A stretch of DNA of 64,000 bases from Succiniclasticum ruminis DSM 9236 (GCF_900112895.1 NZ_FONL01000011.1:1-64000); one strand, 5' to 3'; counted from the first letter of the stretch, positions 1 through 7,869 are shown. Numbers and translations: made by a program. The notes: generated from the letters alone by a model not told the origin.

Positions 1-1
1 G

Positions 2-172
2 AAATATAAATTTGGAAATCGAAAATTCTGGGCAACCGGATATTACGTTAGTACGGTAGGGCTGAATGCGCAAACCATACAGAAATATATCCGGGAACAG
101 GATAAGATGGATCAAATGGAAGATTCGTTATTCAGTAAAGAATACGAAGACCCTTTTAAGGGTAGCAAGTAG
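2..172 (+). CDS. tnpA: IS200/IS605-family transposase TnpA, C-terminal end (cut by window edge)
   Basis: The open frame runs in from the left edge and ends at TAG 170-172, giving 56 residues. They contain the segment GYYVSTVGLNAQTIQKYIREQ, shortened here to its core GYYVSTVG followed by TIQKYIREQ, which is the characteristic C-terminal helix of the Y1 HUH transposases of IS200/IS605. The tyrosine in KYIREQ is at the position of the single catalytic tyrosine that cuts and joins single-stranded DNA at the element ends. The acidic tail EYEDPFKG is also common in this family. The rest of the gene lies outside the window, so I cannot say whether it is intact or whether a tnpB partner is present. 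Confidence 0.85.
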   Translation, partial: KYKFGNRKFWATGYYVSTVGLNAQTIQKYIREQDKMDQMEDSLFSKEYEDPFKGSK

Positions 173-202
173 TCATACCACTGCGGCTTGAACAAAGTGA
201 AA

Positions 203-225
203 GCCAGCGTCATTTAGGCGCTGGC
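203..225 (+). other. Stem-loop between tnpA and the IS right end
   Basis: A perfect 7-bp stem (203-209 with 219-225, GCCAGCG/CGCTGGC) with a 9-nt loop lies 30 nt after the transposase stop codon. There is no U-tract, so it is unlikely to be a simple terminator. It may belong to the subterminal structure of the insertion element. Confidence 0.45.
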
Positions 226-255
226 CTGTGTTGGGCCCTTATAGGGCTAAGCGAA

Positions 256-274
256 CCACCCCTTGAAGGGGTGG
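256..274 (+). mobile_element. Putative right-end hairpin of the IS200/IS605 element
   Basis: Positions 256-262 and 268-274 pair perfectly (CCACCCC/GGGGTGG) around a short TTGAA loop. IS200/IS605 transposases recognise imperfect subterminal hairpins of this size, and it lies 84 nt downstream of the tnpA stop, where the right end is expected. The exact cleavage point cannot be fixed from one end. The element's boundary lies within about 10 nt of the stop codon of the convergent yitT gene (TAA complement at 287-289). Confidence 0.6.
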
Positions 275-286
275 AAGCGATTTGAA

Positions 287-1195
287 TTACACTTTTTCCG
301 CTTCGCCCATTTCGCTCCAGCCGGTGCGCAGTTCCGGCGGGCGCTGTACGGTGTGGTCGGTGCGCTGGGTAAAGCCCCGGCCGAACACGTCGCTGGCGTC
401 CTGTACGATCATGAAGGCAAAGGGGTCCAGCTTTTTGACCAGCTGTTTGATCTTGGCCACCTGGGTCAGCTTGACCACGCAGAACAGCAGTTTCCGGTGC
501 TGGTGGGTGTAGGCGCCTTCCCCTTCGATATAGGTGACGCCCCGGCCTACAATCTTGATGATGGCTTCCGCGATTTCTTCGTTGCGGTCGCTGATGATGA
601 TAATATTTTTCTTGAAGTCAAAGCCGTCGGTGAAGGCGTTGGAAACTTTAAATACGATGAAGTACGCGGTGAGGGTGTACAGGGCCGGTTCCAGTCCGAA
701 GAAGAAAGCCCCTGCCGTCAGCAGCACAATGTTGATCAGGAAACCGGTGGTGCCGATGCTGATGCTGTAGAATTTCTGGACGATGGCGCCAATGATGTCG
801 CTGCCGCCGGTACTGCCGCCCACCCGGTACAGGGTGCCCAGCCCGATGCCGTGGAGCACGCCGCCGGCGATACAGCTCAGCATGGGGTCGTGGACCTGTG
901 TCAATTGCTGCAGCGGCGCGAACAGCTGCAGGAAGAAGGACAGGACCAGGGTGCCGTAGATGCCGCTGATGAAATAGTTGCGGCTCATCAGTTTATAGGC
1001 CAGGATGAACAGGGGGATATTGAAAATAATGTTGGTGACGCTGACCTGCCAGCCGAACAGGTAGTACAGGATCATGCCCAGGCCGGTGATGCCGCCGCTC
1101 AGTAAATGGTGGGGCAGGAAGAAAGCATTCAGCGCGATGCCGGAGATACAGGTTCCCAGCGTGATAGTGAGGTAACGTTTTATTTGTTTATTCAT
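287..1195 (-). CDS. yitT: YitT family membrane protein (DUF161 + DUF2179)
   Basis: A 302-residue integral membrane protein. The first 200 residues hold about five or six hydrophobic segments, with the family hallmark GGSTGGSDI at 126-134. A soluble DUF2179 domain follows from about residue 200 (IIIISDRNEEIAEAI, then GVTYIEGEGAYT). Members are widespread in Firmicutes and their transport substrate is not established. I chose the ATG at 1195 because AAGGAGC lies about 8 nt upstream on this strand. An in-frame extension to 1369 lacks membrane or conserved features and was rejected. It is the only minus-strand gene here, convergent with an insertion element whose right end is almost at its stop codon. 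Confidence 0.88.
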   Translation of the reverse strand: MNKQIKRYLTITLGTCISGIALNAFFLPHHLLSGGITGLGMILYYLFGWQVSVTNIIFNIPLFILAYKLMSRNYFISGIYGTLVLSFFLQLFAPLQQLTQVHDPMLSCIAGGVLHGIGLGTLYRVGGSTGGSDIIGAIVQKFYSISIGTTGFLINIVLLTAGAFFFGLEPALYTLTAYFIVFKVSNAFTDGFDFKKNIIIISDRNEEIAEAIIKIVGRGVTYIEGEGAYTHQHRKLLFCVVKLTQVAKIKQLVKKLDPFAFMIVQDASDVFGRGFTQRTDHTVQRPPELRTGWSEMGEAEKV

Positions 1196-1535
1196 GCTAT
1201 ATAGCTCCTTGAAGTCAAACAGATTTCTATGTGTAAACGTTTTCAGAAAATGCATCAGTTCCTGTTGCCGGTTAAATTTCATAAACAGGTCAAACAGAAA
1301 ATACTTACATAGCATACCACTCCCGCAAAAAAATGCAAGGGGGTAGTTTAAATAATTTGGCCGGTTCAATTAGGCAAAATCATTTTTTCCAAAGCAAATA
1401 TTTAAAAAATGGCTGTAATGTGCTAAAATATGGTAGGTATTTTGTATACAGTATTATTTTGCTTTTGGGTAAGGCGATCCGGCCGGACTGTTTTCACATA
1501 ACGCGCGGGTTGCCGAAGAGATAAGGAAATCGTGA
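1196..1535. other. Divergent intergenic region yitT / ispE
   Basis: 340 nt without a credible gene. It is AT-rich in the middle and should carry the promoters for leftward yitT and rightward ispE. A minus-strand TTGCAT (1333-1338) and TATGCT (1311-1316), 16 nt apart, could serve yitT. An extended -10-like TGTGCTAAAAT near 1420-1430 could serve ispE. Both are weak matches. Confidence 0.4.
1311..1338 (-). promoter_or_regulatory. Possible yitT promoter
   Basis: On the minus strand, -35 TTGCAT at 1338-1333 and -10 TATGCT at 1316-1311 are separated by 16 nt. The implied leader to the yitT ATG is about 110 nt. Each hexamer departs from consensus at two positions, so this is tentative. Confidence 0.3.
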
Positions 1536-2396
1536 ATGAAGCTGACGGAAACAGGGTATGCCAAAATCAATCTGGGGCTTGATGTATTGGGGCTGCGTCC
1601 GGACAAGTACCACGAAGTGGCCATGGTGATGCAGACGATCAGCCTGGCGGATACGGTAACCTTTACGGAGAGTCCGGAACTGAAAGTGACCACGGACCTG
1701 GCCGGTCTGGAGGGGGGACCGTCCAACCTGGCCTGGAAGGCAGCGGTGCTCATGGGCGAATATGCCCACCGGGAGCCGCGGGTGCATATCCATATAGAGA
1801 AAAAAGTGTTCCTGGCGGCCGGGCTGGCCGGGGGAAGCACTGACGCCGCCGCGGTGCTGCGGGGCCTGAACCGGTTCTGGGAACTGGATCTGTCCGGTGA
1901 AAAACTGGAGAGGCTGGGCGCGAAGCTGGGTTCGGACGTTCCTTTTTGTGTAGCCGGGGGAACGGCGCTGGCAACCGGCCGGGGCGAGATACTGACCCCG
2001 CTGCCGGATTTACCGCCGCTGCAGCTGGTGCTGGCAAAACCGGCCTTGGAGATTTCCACGCCCTGGGCGTACCGGGAGTTTGACAAGCAGAAAAATGTGG
2101 TCCATCCGGATATCGAAGGTATGACGCAGGCGGTACGGGACGGTGACGTGCAGGGTGTGCTGCGCCGCTTCGGCAATGTGCTGGAGCCGGTGACGGCAGG
2201 CGCCCATCCGGAGATCCGGGAGATTCAGCGGCAGATGCTGGAGAACGGGGCGGAGCCTGCTATGATGAGCGGCAGCGGTCCCACGGTTTTCGGAATTGTA
2301 AAAGATAAAGAGACCGGCGAGAAGATAGCCGGGATATTGCAGGCGCAGCGTCTGGAAACGGCGGTTGCGTATATGACGGGGAGGAAGAATGTATGA
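1536..2396 (+). CDS. ispE: 4-diphosphocytidyl-2-C-methyl-D-erythritol kinase
   Basis: A 286-residue GHMP kinase that phosphorylates CDP-methylerythritol in the non-mevalonate isoprenoid pathway. Visible motifs are the N-terminal AKINLGLDVLG (conserved Lys10), the glycine-rich ATP loop AAGLAGGSTDAAA at about 94-106 with the catalytic Asp103, and the C-terminal SGSGPTVFG. The length is normal for the family. The ATG at 1536 follows AAGGAA by 7 nt. Its TGA overlaps the ATG of the next gene (ATGA, 2393-2396), so the two are translationally coupled. The order ispE–regulator–glmU–prs–pth matches that of Bacillus and other Firmicutes. Confidence 0.95.
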   Translation: MKLTETGYAKINLGLDVLGLRPDKYHEVAMVMQTISLADTVTFTESPELKVTTDLAGLEGGPSNLAWKAAVLMGEYAHREPRVHIHIEKKVFLAAGLAGGSTDAAAVLRGLNRFWELDLSGEKLERLGAKLGSDVPFCVAGGTALATGRGEILTPLPDLPPLQLVLAKPALEISTPWAYREFDKQKNVVHPDIEGMTQAVRDGDVQGVLRRFGNVLEPVTAGAHPEIREIQRQMLENGAEPAMMSGSGPTVFGIVKDKETGEKIAGILQAQRLETAVAYMTGRKNV

Positions 2397-3109
2397 GCGG
2401 ACATCTGGAACAGATTCGTCTGGACAGTTATAAACCTTTGCGGGAGCTGGTGTGCGAACACATCAGGGAAGCAATCATCAACGGCGTCTTCGCGCCGGGG
2501 GAACGCCTGATGGAAATCCAGATGGCGGACGAGATGGGCGTAAGCCGCACCCCGGTGCGGGAAGCGATCCGCAAGCTGGAAATGGAAGGCTTTGTGGTGA
2601 TGATTCCCCGGCGGGGCACCTATGTTTCCAATATGTCCATCAAGGACATCAACGACGTGTACGAGATCCGCATCAGCCTGGATACCCTGGCGGCGGGACT
2701 GGCGGCCGAACGCATCAGCGATGAGGAACTGGAAGAACTGCAGCGCCTGCTGGTAAAGGTGGGCAATGCCATTGAAGAGAATGATATGGCCAAAGTGGTG
2801 GAAGCGGATATCGAATTCCACGATGTGTTATACAAGGCCAGCCGCAACGAACGGCTGCGCAACATCATCAATAACCTGCGGGAACAGATTACGGTGATCC
2901 GGGGCGTATCCATGCGCTATCCGGGGCGTCTGAAAGATACCCAGGAAGAGCATCGACGCCTGGTGGAAAGCATCGCGGCCCGTGACGTGGAGAAGAGCCA
3001 GGAAGCCGCCCGCATCCATCTGGAAAACGCGGAACGGACTCTGATGGCTGCCATGTCGGAGCGGAAGGGCGGCGAGGAACTCCACAATTCCCTTGCGGCT
3101 AAACAGTGA
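2393..3109 (+). CDS. GntR-family transcriptional regulator, FCD subfamily
   Basis: 238 residues. The N-terminal winged helix-turn-helix (about 15-75) has the GntR signature GVFAPGERLMEIQMADEMGVSRTPVREA (middle part quoted as MGVSRTPVREAI). An all-helical FCD effector domain follows (about 85-210), with the metal-binding type Asp/His pattern around EADIEFHDVLY. FCD regulators usually sense small carboxylates, and the ligand here is unknown. It occupies the slot of purR in Bacillus (ispE-purR-...-glmU) but is an unrelated family. It overlaps ispE by 4 nt and is followed by a nucleotidyltransferase after 9 nt. Confidence 0.88.
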   Translation: MSGHLEQIRLDSYKPLRELVCEHIREAIINGVFAPGERLMEIQMADEMGVSRTPVREAIRKLEMEGFVVMIPRRGTYVSNMSIKDINDVYEIRISLDTLAAGLAAERISDEELEELQRLLVKVGNAIEENDMAKVVEADIEFHDVLYKASRNERLRNIINNLREQITVIRGVSMRYPGRLKDTQEEHRRLVESIAARDVEKSQEAARIHLENAERTLMAAMSERKGGEELHNSLAAKQ

Positions 3110-3118
3110 CGGAAAACC

Positions 3119-3940
3119 ATGAATACAGAAATGACGAAACCTGGGGAGACGCTGGACAGCCGGCGTCTCTTTAAATATGATTTGATCATCCTGGCCGGCG
3201 GGGCGGGCACGGTTACCCTGCCGGGGCAGGGGGAACGGGCCAGGGCGCTGGCGGAACTGAAGGGCCGGCGTCTGCTGGATTATATCGTGGACGGCGTGCG
3301 GAAAAGTTCGCGTATCGCGTCCGTGGTCCTGGTGACCCACAGCGCGCATCGGGAAGCGTTCCGGCAGGCGGCCGTTCCGGGTCTTCTGTTATGCGCCTGT
3401 GACGGCAGCATGGCGGAATGCGCGGCGGCGGCGATCCGGAAACTGCAGGAGCAGCCGGGGCATGAAAATATTACAAAAGTTGCAACGGTATGCGATGACC
3501 TTCCGTTTCTGACCGGCGAAGCCCTGGACGACTTTATTGCCCGGGCGGAAGCGGCGGAGGCGGACGGGGTCTATGCCATTGTGCGGAAAGAAGCCTGTCT
3601 GCGGGAATTCCCGTCGTTGCGTCGCACGTTCTTTCATTTAAAAGAAGGTGATTTTACCGGCGGCAATGTTTCGCTGGTTTCCGTAGATTTATTTCCGGGC
3701 TGCATCGAAAAGATGAAAGAGGTTTTTGCCCTGCGCAAGAACCCGGTGAAACTGGCAGCCTGGCTGGGCCCTTTCTTTATTCTGAAGATGCTTTTGCATC
3801 AATTGTCTCTGGAAGATGTGGAGAAAAAGGTCTCGGACCTGTTCGGTTACCGGGGCCGGGCCGTTATCACGGATCACGCCTGCATCGGCACGGATCTGGA
3901 TAAGGCGGAAGAATGGTCGGAAGCGGAAAAGTATTTGTAA
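3119..3940 (+). CDS. MobA/GlmU-like nucleotidyltransferase domain protein
   Basis: 273 residues with an N-terminal nucleotide-binding segment LIILAGGAGTV near residue 23, then ELKGRRLLDYIVDGV, and a putative metal-binding VCDDLPFLT near 124, in the order seen in NTP_transf_3 proteins. The usual LAGGxGxRMG loop is stretched, with the arginine delayed (AGGAGTVTLPGQGERARA), so nucleotide specificity cannot be inferred. The C-terminal part after residue 180 is helical and unassigned. It sits between the GntR regulator and glmU, and the glmU promoter overlaps its stop codon. A role in activating a sugar or cofactor is plausible but unproven. Confidence 0.7.
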   Translation: MNTEMTKPGETLDSRRLFKYDLIILAGGAGTVTLPGQGERARALAELKGRRLLDYIVDGVRKSSRIASVVLVTHSAHREAFRQAAVPGLLLCACDGSMAECAAAAIRKLQEQPGHENITKVATVCDDLPFLTGEALDDFIARAEAAEADGVYAIVRKEACLREFPSLRRTFFHLKEGDFTGGNVSLVSVDLFPGCIEKMKEVFALRKNPVKLAAWLGPFFILKMLLHQLSLEDVEKKVSDLFGYRGRAVITDHACIGTDLDKAEEWSEAEKYL

Positions 3941-3963
3941 TTCTGTCCGCTGCATATTATAAT
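3935..3963 (+). promoter_or_regulatory. sigma-70-type promoter for glmU
   Basis: -35 TTGTAA (3935-3940, overlapping the last codon and stop of the upstream gene) and a perfect -10 TATAAT (3958-3963) with a 17-nt spacer. The leader to the glmU ATG at 4051 would be about 80 nt. It contains a short hairpin, TCTGG 4005-4009 with CCAGA 4015-4019. Confidence 0.7.
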
Positions 3964-4050
3964 GAGGCGAATGGATAAGCAGGTTTTGCGTTTTCAAATA
4001 ACAATCTGGGCAGGCCAGAATAACCTCAGGGATTAAAGGAGAGAAGAACG

Positions 4051-5019
4051 ATGGCAAACTTAACGGCGGTAATTCTCGCGGCAGGCAAAGGCACACGGAT
4101 GAAGTCCAAACTGCCCAAGGTATTGCATAAAGTAGGCGGGCATCCCATGCTGGAGCATGTGATGGACGCGGCGGAAGCGGCAGGCTGCCGTGACAACGTG
4201 GTAGTGATCGGCCACGGCGCGGAACTGGTACGGGAACTGGTAGGCAGCCGGGCCCGGATTGCCCTGCAGGCCGAACAGCTGGGGACTGGTCATGCGGTGC
4301 TGCAGGCGGCGGATACCCTGAAAGATTTTACCGGCACGGTGATGATCCTGTGCGGCGACACGCCGTTATTGGAAGCGGAAGAGCTGAAGAAGTTTTACGC
4401 GGAGCATGTAAAATCCGGCGCGGCGGCCACCGTAATGTCCGCCATGATGGAAGATCCCTTCGGCTACGGCCGTATCCTGCGGAACGCCAACGGGGACGTG
4501 GCCGGCATCGTAGAGCAGAAAGACGCTTCCGAAGAACAGAAGCTGATTAAGGAAATCAACACCGGAAACTACTGTGTGGAAGCCCCGCTCCTGTTTGAAG
4601 TGCTGCGGACACTGGGCAACAATAACGCCCAGGGCGAGTATTACCTGACGGACGTGCTGGCCAAACTGCGGGCCATGGGCAAAAAGGTGGGCGGTGTGGT
4701 CACTGCCGACAGCGAGATGATCATGGGCGTAAACAGCCGCCGCCAGCTGGCCGAAGCGGAAAGCGTCATGCGCCGCCGCATTCTGGAAAGACTCATGGAC
4801 GAAGGCGTAACGGTTATGGATCCGGCATCAACCTTTATTGAAAAAAGTGTAAAGATATCGCCAGATACCACCATTTATCCGTATACCTGGCTGCAGGGGA
4901 AAACCGTGATTGGGGAAGACTGTGAGATTGGTCCCAATGTGCGCCTGGAAAACGTGAAAGTGGCAGACGGATGCCGCTGCGGGTTTACCCATATGCATGA
5001 CTGTGAAGTGAAGAAATAA
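4051..5019 (+). CDS. glmU: GlmU-type N-acetylglucosamine-1-phosphate uridyltransferase, lacking the acetyltransferase domain
   Basis: 322 residues, whereas bifunctional GlmU is about 450-460. The uridyltransferase half is complete: LAAGKGTRMKSKLPKVLH (9-26), the CGDTPLL metal-binding segment, FGYGRI, EINTGNY and NAQGEYYLTD. After about residue 258 only three or four turns of left-handed beta-helix follow (VKISPDTTIYPYTWLQG, then IGEDCEIGPNVRLEN), and the frame stops at TAA 5017-5019. The part of the helix holding the GlcN-1-P acetyltransferase active site and the C-terminal tail are absent. No frame in 5020-5188 continues it. ATG 4051 has AAAGGAG upstream. It should make UDP-GlcNAc for peptidoglycan and lipid A, but acetylation must come from elsewhere. 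Confidence 0.88.
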   Translation: MANLTAVILAAGKGTRMKSKLPKVLHKVGGHPMLEHVMDAAEAAGCRDNVVVIGHGAELVRELVGSRARIALQAEQLGTGHAVLQAADTLKDFTGTVMILCGDTPLLEAEELKKFYAEHVKSGAAATVMSAMMEDPFGYGRILRNANGDVAGIVEQKDASEEQKLIKEINTGNYCVEAPLLFEVLRTLGNNNAQGEYYLTDVLAKLRAMGKKVGGVVTADSEMIMGVNSRRQLAEAESVMRRRILERLMDEGVTVMDPASTFIEKSVKISPDTTIYPYTWLQGKTVIGEDCEIGPNVRLENVKVADGCRCGFTHMHDCEVKK

Positions 5020-5085
5020 GGAAGCATAAACTTATTTAGAAGAAGTATAAACATATTTAACCCATTTTTTCCGTAATAAAAATAC

Positions 5086-5115
5086 TTGTAGGAAACAGGG
5101 GATTTGGTATATACT
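5086..5115 (+). promoter_or_regulatory. Putative prs promoter
   Basis: -35 TTGTAG (5086-5091) and -10 TATACT (5110-5115) with an 18-nt spacer, about 70 nt ahead of the chosen prs start. It lies in an AT-rich 169-nt gap after glmU. Confidence 0.55.
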
Positions 5116-5188
5116 AAATAGGGATTTTAAAAAAGAACTTTGCGGCAAGTCATTTCAGGAATCCATGGGAGACGGGGAGGAAGTCCAA

Positions 5189-6145
5189 ATGTTGGCAAAT
5201 GAAGACAAATTCAGGATTTTTACGGGTAACGCAAATCCGGACCTGGCACGGGAAATCGCGGCTTATCTGGGGACTACGCTGGGTGATGCGGTCATCAACC
5301 GGTTTAACAACGGCGAAGTGCAGGCAATGATCAATGAAAGCGTTCGCGGCAAAGATGTGTTTATTGTCCAGCCCACATGCGGACCCATTGTCAATGATAA
5401 CGTAATGGAACTGCTGATCATGGCAGATGCCTTCAAACGGGCTTCCGCCAATCATATTATTGCGGTGATCCCCTTCTACGGATATGCCCGTCAGGACCGT
5501 AAGGCCCGGGGCCGCGAGCCCATTACGGCCAAGCTGATGGCGGATATCCTGCAGTGCGCAGGCATTACCCGCGTGGTGACCATCGACCTGCATGCGGCCC
5601 AGATCCAGGGTTTCTTCAATATCCCGCTGGATCATATGCCGGCAGCTCCCGTACTGGCTGATTATATCAAACAAAAAAATCTGAAGGACATGATCGTAGT
5701 TTCTCCTGACCTGGGCGGCGTAAGCCGTGCCCGTGTCTTCGCGGAACGCCTGAACTGCGGTCTGGCCATTATTGATAAACGCCGTCCGGAACCGGGCGTG
5801 GCGGAAGTCATGAACCTTATCGGCAGCGTGGAAGGCAAGACGGCCATCATGGTAGACGATATGGTAGATACGGCAGGTTCCCTGACTGAAGGCGCCAAGG
5901 CGCTGAAAAAGTTTGGGGCCAGGGAAGTCTATGCCTGCTGCACCCATCCCATCCTGACCGCTCCGGCCATAAGCCGTATTGCTGCTTCGGATATTACGGA
6001 ACTGGTAGTGACCAATACCATACCGCTGGCTCCGGAGAAAAAACACTCCAAGATCAAGGTGCTGTCTATTGCCCCGATCCTGGCAGAAACCATGCTGCGC
6101 ATCTTTAACGACTGGTCGGTAAGCCAGCTGTTTGAAGAGGTATAA
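5189..6145 (+). CDS. prs: Ribose-phosphate pyrophosphokinase
   Basis: 318 residues from the ATG at 5189, which follows GGAGG by 8 nt. An in-frame ATG at 5165 lacks a ribosome-binding site and adds residues not seen in the family. The enzyme makes PRPP from ribose 5-phosphate and ATP for nucleotide, NAD, His and Trp synthesis. Diagnostic segments are FNNGEVQAMINESVRGKDVFIVQ (core NNGEVQ), PFYGYARQDRKARGREPI, VTIDLHAAQIQGFF and the PRPP-binding loop MVDDMVDTAGSLTEG. The length matches class I bacterial Prs (about 315-318). The glmU-prs adjacency is conserved in Firmicutes. Confidence 0.96.
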   Translation: MLANEDKFRIFTGNANPDLAREIAAYLGTTLGDAVINRFNNGEVQAMINESVRGKDVFIVQPTCGPIVNDNVMELLIMADAFKRASANHIIAVIPFYGYARQDRKARGREPITAKLMADILQCAGITRVVTIDLHAAQIQGFFNIPLDHMPAAPVLADYIKQKNLKDMIVVSPDLGGVSRARVFAERLNCGLAIIDKRRPEPGVAEVMNLIGSVEGKTAIMVDDMVDTAGSLTEGAKALKKFGAREVYACCTHPILTAPAISRIAASDITELVVTNTIPLAPEKKHSKIKVLSIAPILAETMLRIFNDWSVSQLFEEV

Positions 6146-6157
6146 GAGGATTTTATC

Positions 6158-6197
6158 AGGCTCCGTGTCACGGTATGCGGAGCCTTTCTTTTATTTT
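6158..6197 (+). terminator. Intrinsic terminator after prs
   Basis: An 8-bp stem AGGCTCCG (6158-6165) with CGGAGCCT (6178-6185), loop of 12 nt, followed by a T-rich run (TTTCTTTTATTTTT). It ends the glmU-prs transcript. Confidence 0.85.
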
Positions 6198-6300
6198 TGG
6201 TAAGTAAGGGATTCTGATTAAGGAAACCGCGGTGCATGCGTCTGCGCATTTGTTTCCGTGCAGATGCAGTGACGGGGTTCCTCTTTAAAGGGTAGTATTT

Positions 6301-7134
6301 ATGCGAGTATTATGTATCATGGGGGCCTTTTATCTGGCGGCCCTGGTTATTCTCTGGGCCGGGCGCCGGGGAAATGTGTCCCGTAAGCTGGCGGCGGTGG
6401 CCTCAGTGGTCTGCCTGCTGGCAGGTTCCGGCGCGCTGGCGGCGGCTGTGTACCCGTGGGGAAACAGTTATGGGATCACCGTGAACCGTCTGCAGGATCT
6501 GCCCGGCAAAGGGGTGGTTCCGGCAACAGCCGGGTATATGGCCCTGACCTTTGACGACGGACCTTATCCGCCTTATACGGACCGCCTCCTGGATGTACTG
6601 AAAGAGAAGAAGGCGCATGCCACGTTCTTTCTGGTGGCGGAACAGGCGCAGCGGCATCCGGAGCTGGTGAAACGCGCGCTGGCCGAAGGACATACGGTGG
6701 GTCTGCATGCCTTCCGGCACCGGGACTTCCTGAAGCTGACGGAAGAAGAAAGACAGAAAGATCTGGCGCTTGGGAAAAAAGTGCTGCATGACATTACCGG
6801 TAAAGAACCGGTGTACTGGCGGCCGCCCCATGGCTTCCGGGATTTTTCCGTGATGGAAGTGGCTGCCGCGGAAAAACTGACGGTGGTGAACTGGTCGGTG
6901 ATTCCCCGGGACTGGACGGGGATCGGCAAACAGGAAATCCATAACCGGGTGATGGATAAGGCGGAAAACGGAGCCATCGTCCTGCTGCATGACGGGGACA
7001 GCCCTTTTTACAAAGCATCCCGCAAGGCAACGGTGGACGCAGCCGCGCTTCTCATTGACAGCCTGCGGGAAAAAGGGTATCATTTGGTATCGTTGGAAGA
7101 ATATGTTCAGGCGGAGAAGCGGCCCGGACAGTAA
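6301..7134 (+). CDS. Membrane-anchored polysaccharide deacetylase (NodB/CE4 family)
   Basis: 277 residues. Two hydrophobic stretches at about 2-19 and 30-50 suggest an N-terminal membrane anchor or hairpin. A NodB homology domain follows: motif 1 LTFDDGPYPPYT (near 84; DD are the catalytic base and metal-binding Asp), motif 2 GHTVGLHAFRHRD (H-x3-H type metal ligands), motif 3 YWRPPHGFRD, and motif 5 IVLLHDGD. CE4 enzymes remove N- or O-acetyl groups from peptidoglycan or other amino-sugar polymers outside the membrane. The substrate is not evident here. The gene lies alone between the prs terminator and pth, with a weak AAAGGG upstream of its ATG. Confidence 0.85.
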   Translation: MRVLCIMGAFYLAALVILWAGRRGNVSRKLAAVASVVCLLAGSGALAAAVYPWGNSYGITVNRLQDLPGKGVVPATAGYMALTFDDGPYPPYTDRLLDVLKEKKAHATFFLVAEQAQRHPELVKRALAEGHTVGLHAFRHRDFLKLTEEERQKDLALGKKVLHDITGKEPVYWRPPHGFRDFSVMEVAAAEKLTVVNWSVIPRDWTGIGKQEIHNRVMDKAENGAIVLLHDGDSPFYKASRKATVDAAALLIDSLREKGYHLVSLEEYVQAEKRPGQ

Positions 7135-7182
7135 CGCGGAACTACAGCGCGGGATAAGATATAAAGTTTGAGGGATAAACAG

Positions 7183-7869
7183 ATGAAAATCATAGCGGGA
7201 CTGGGGAACATCGGAAAGGAATACGATAAGACCCGGCATAATATCGGATTTATGGTAGCGGACGAACTGGCCCGGCGCTGGAATCTGGAAGGAAACTGGC
7301 GGACGGACCGGAACGCCATGTACGTGGAGTACCGGGCGCCGGAAAAGGTGTTTCTGCTGAAACCGACAACCTATATGAACCTGAGCGGCAATGCCGTGGG
7401 TCCCTGGGCCCACTTCTTTAATATTGCCCCGGAGGACGTTGCGGTGGTCCATGACGATATGGACCTGCCCCTGGGAACCATCCGGATCCGGAAGAACGGT
7501 TCCAGCGGCGGGCATAACGGTATCAAATCCATTATCAGCAACCTGGGGACGGATGCCTTTCCCCGTTTCCGGCTGGGCATCGGCCATCCGGTCCACGAGC
7601 AGCAGGCGGTAATCAGCCACGTGTTGCAGCGTTTTGCCGGTGATGACAGGCAGCTTATTGAAGAAGCGGTGAAAAAAATGGCGGACGCATTAGAGCTGTG
7701 GTTGAAAGAAGACGGCGATCTCAGCAAGGTGATGCAACAGTTCAACACCAAACCGGCCAAAGCGAAGAAACGCGCGGCAAAAGAAGCTGAGGAAAAAGAA
7801 GCAACTGAAAAAGTTGCTGCAGAACAAGAAACGGCTGAAAAAGAAGTTGTAGATAGTACAAATGAGTGA
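7183..7869 (+). CDS. pth: Peptidyl-tRNA hydrolase with Lys/Glu/Ala-rich C-terminal tail
   Basis: 228 residues from ATG 7183 (GAGGG 8 nt upstream; an upstream TTG at 7168 was rejected). It recycles tRNA from prematurely released peptidyl-tRNA. The catalytic core shows GLGNIGKEYDKTRHNIGF (conserved His), PTTYMNLSG, HDDMDLPLG and GGHNGIKSI, all typical. After about residue 185 the usual enzyme ends, but here a tail of roughly 35-40 residues rich in K, E and A continues (KAKKRAAKEAEEKEATEK). The tail is probably unstructured or helical and of unknown purpose. The stop codon lies inside the left arm of a long palindrome. Confidence 0.94.
   Translation: MKIIAGLGNIGKEYDKTRHNIGFMVADELARRWNLEGNWRTDRNAMYVEYRAPEKVFLLKPTTYMNLSGNAVGPWAHFFNIAPEDVAVVHDDMDLPLGTIRIRKNGSSGGHNGIKSIISNLGTDAFPRFRLGIGHPVHEQQAVISHVLQRFAGDDRQLIEEAVKKMADALELWLKEDGDLSKVMQQFNTKPAKAKKRAAKEAEEKEATEKVAAEQETAEKEVVDSTNE

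Noticed and set aside
263-1105. 280-codon plus-strand frame opposite yitT
   Set aside because: Antisense to a recognisable membrane protein with its own ribosome-binding site; begins inside the IS hairpin.
5020-5188. Missing acetyltransferase half of GlmU displaced by a frameshift
   Set aside because: No frame here shows hexapeptide repeats or the catalytic region; the 169 nt are AT-rich and hold the prs promoter, too short for 130 missing residues.
6403-7620. 405-codon minus-strand frame across the deacetylase and pth
   Set aside because: Antisense to two genes with intact family motifs; composition typical of a shadow (rich in H, R, P, Q).
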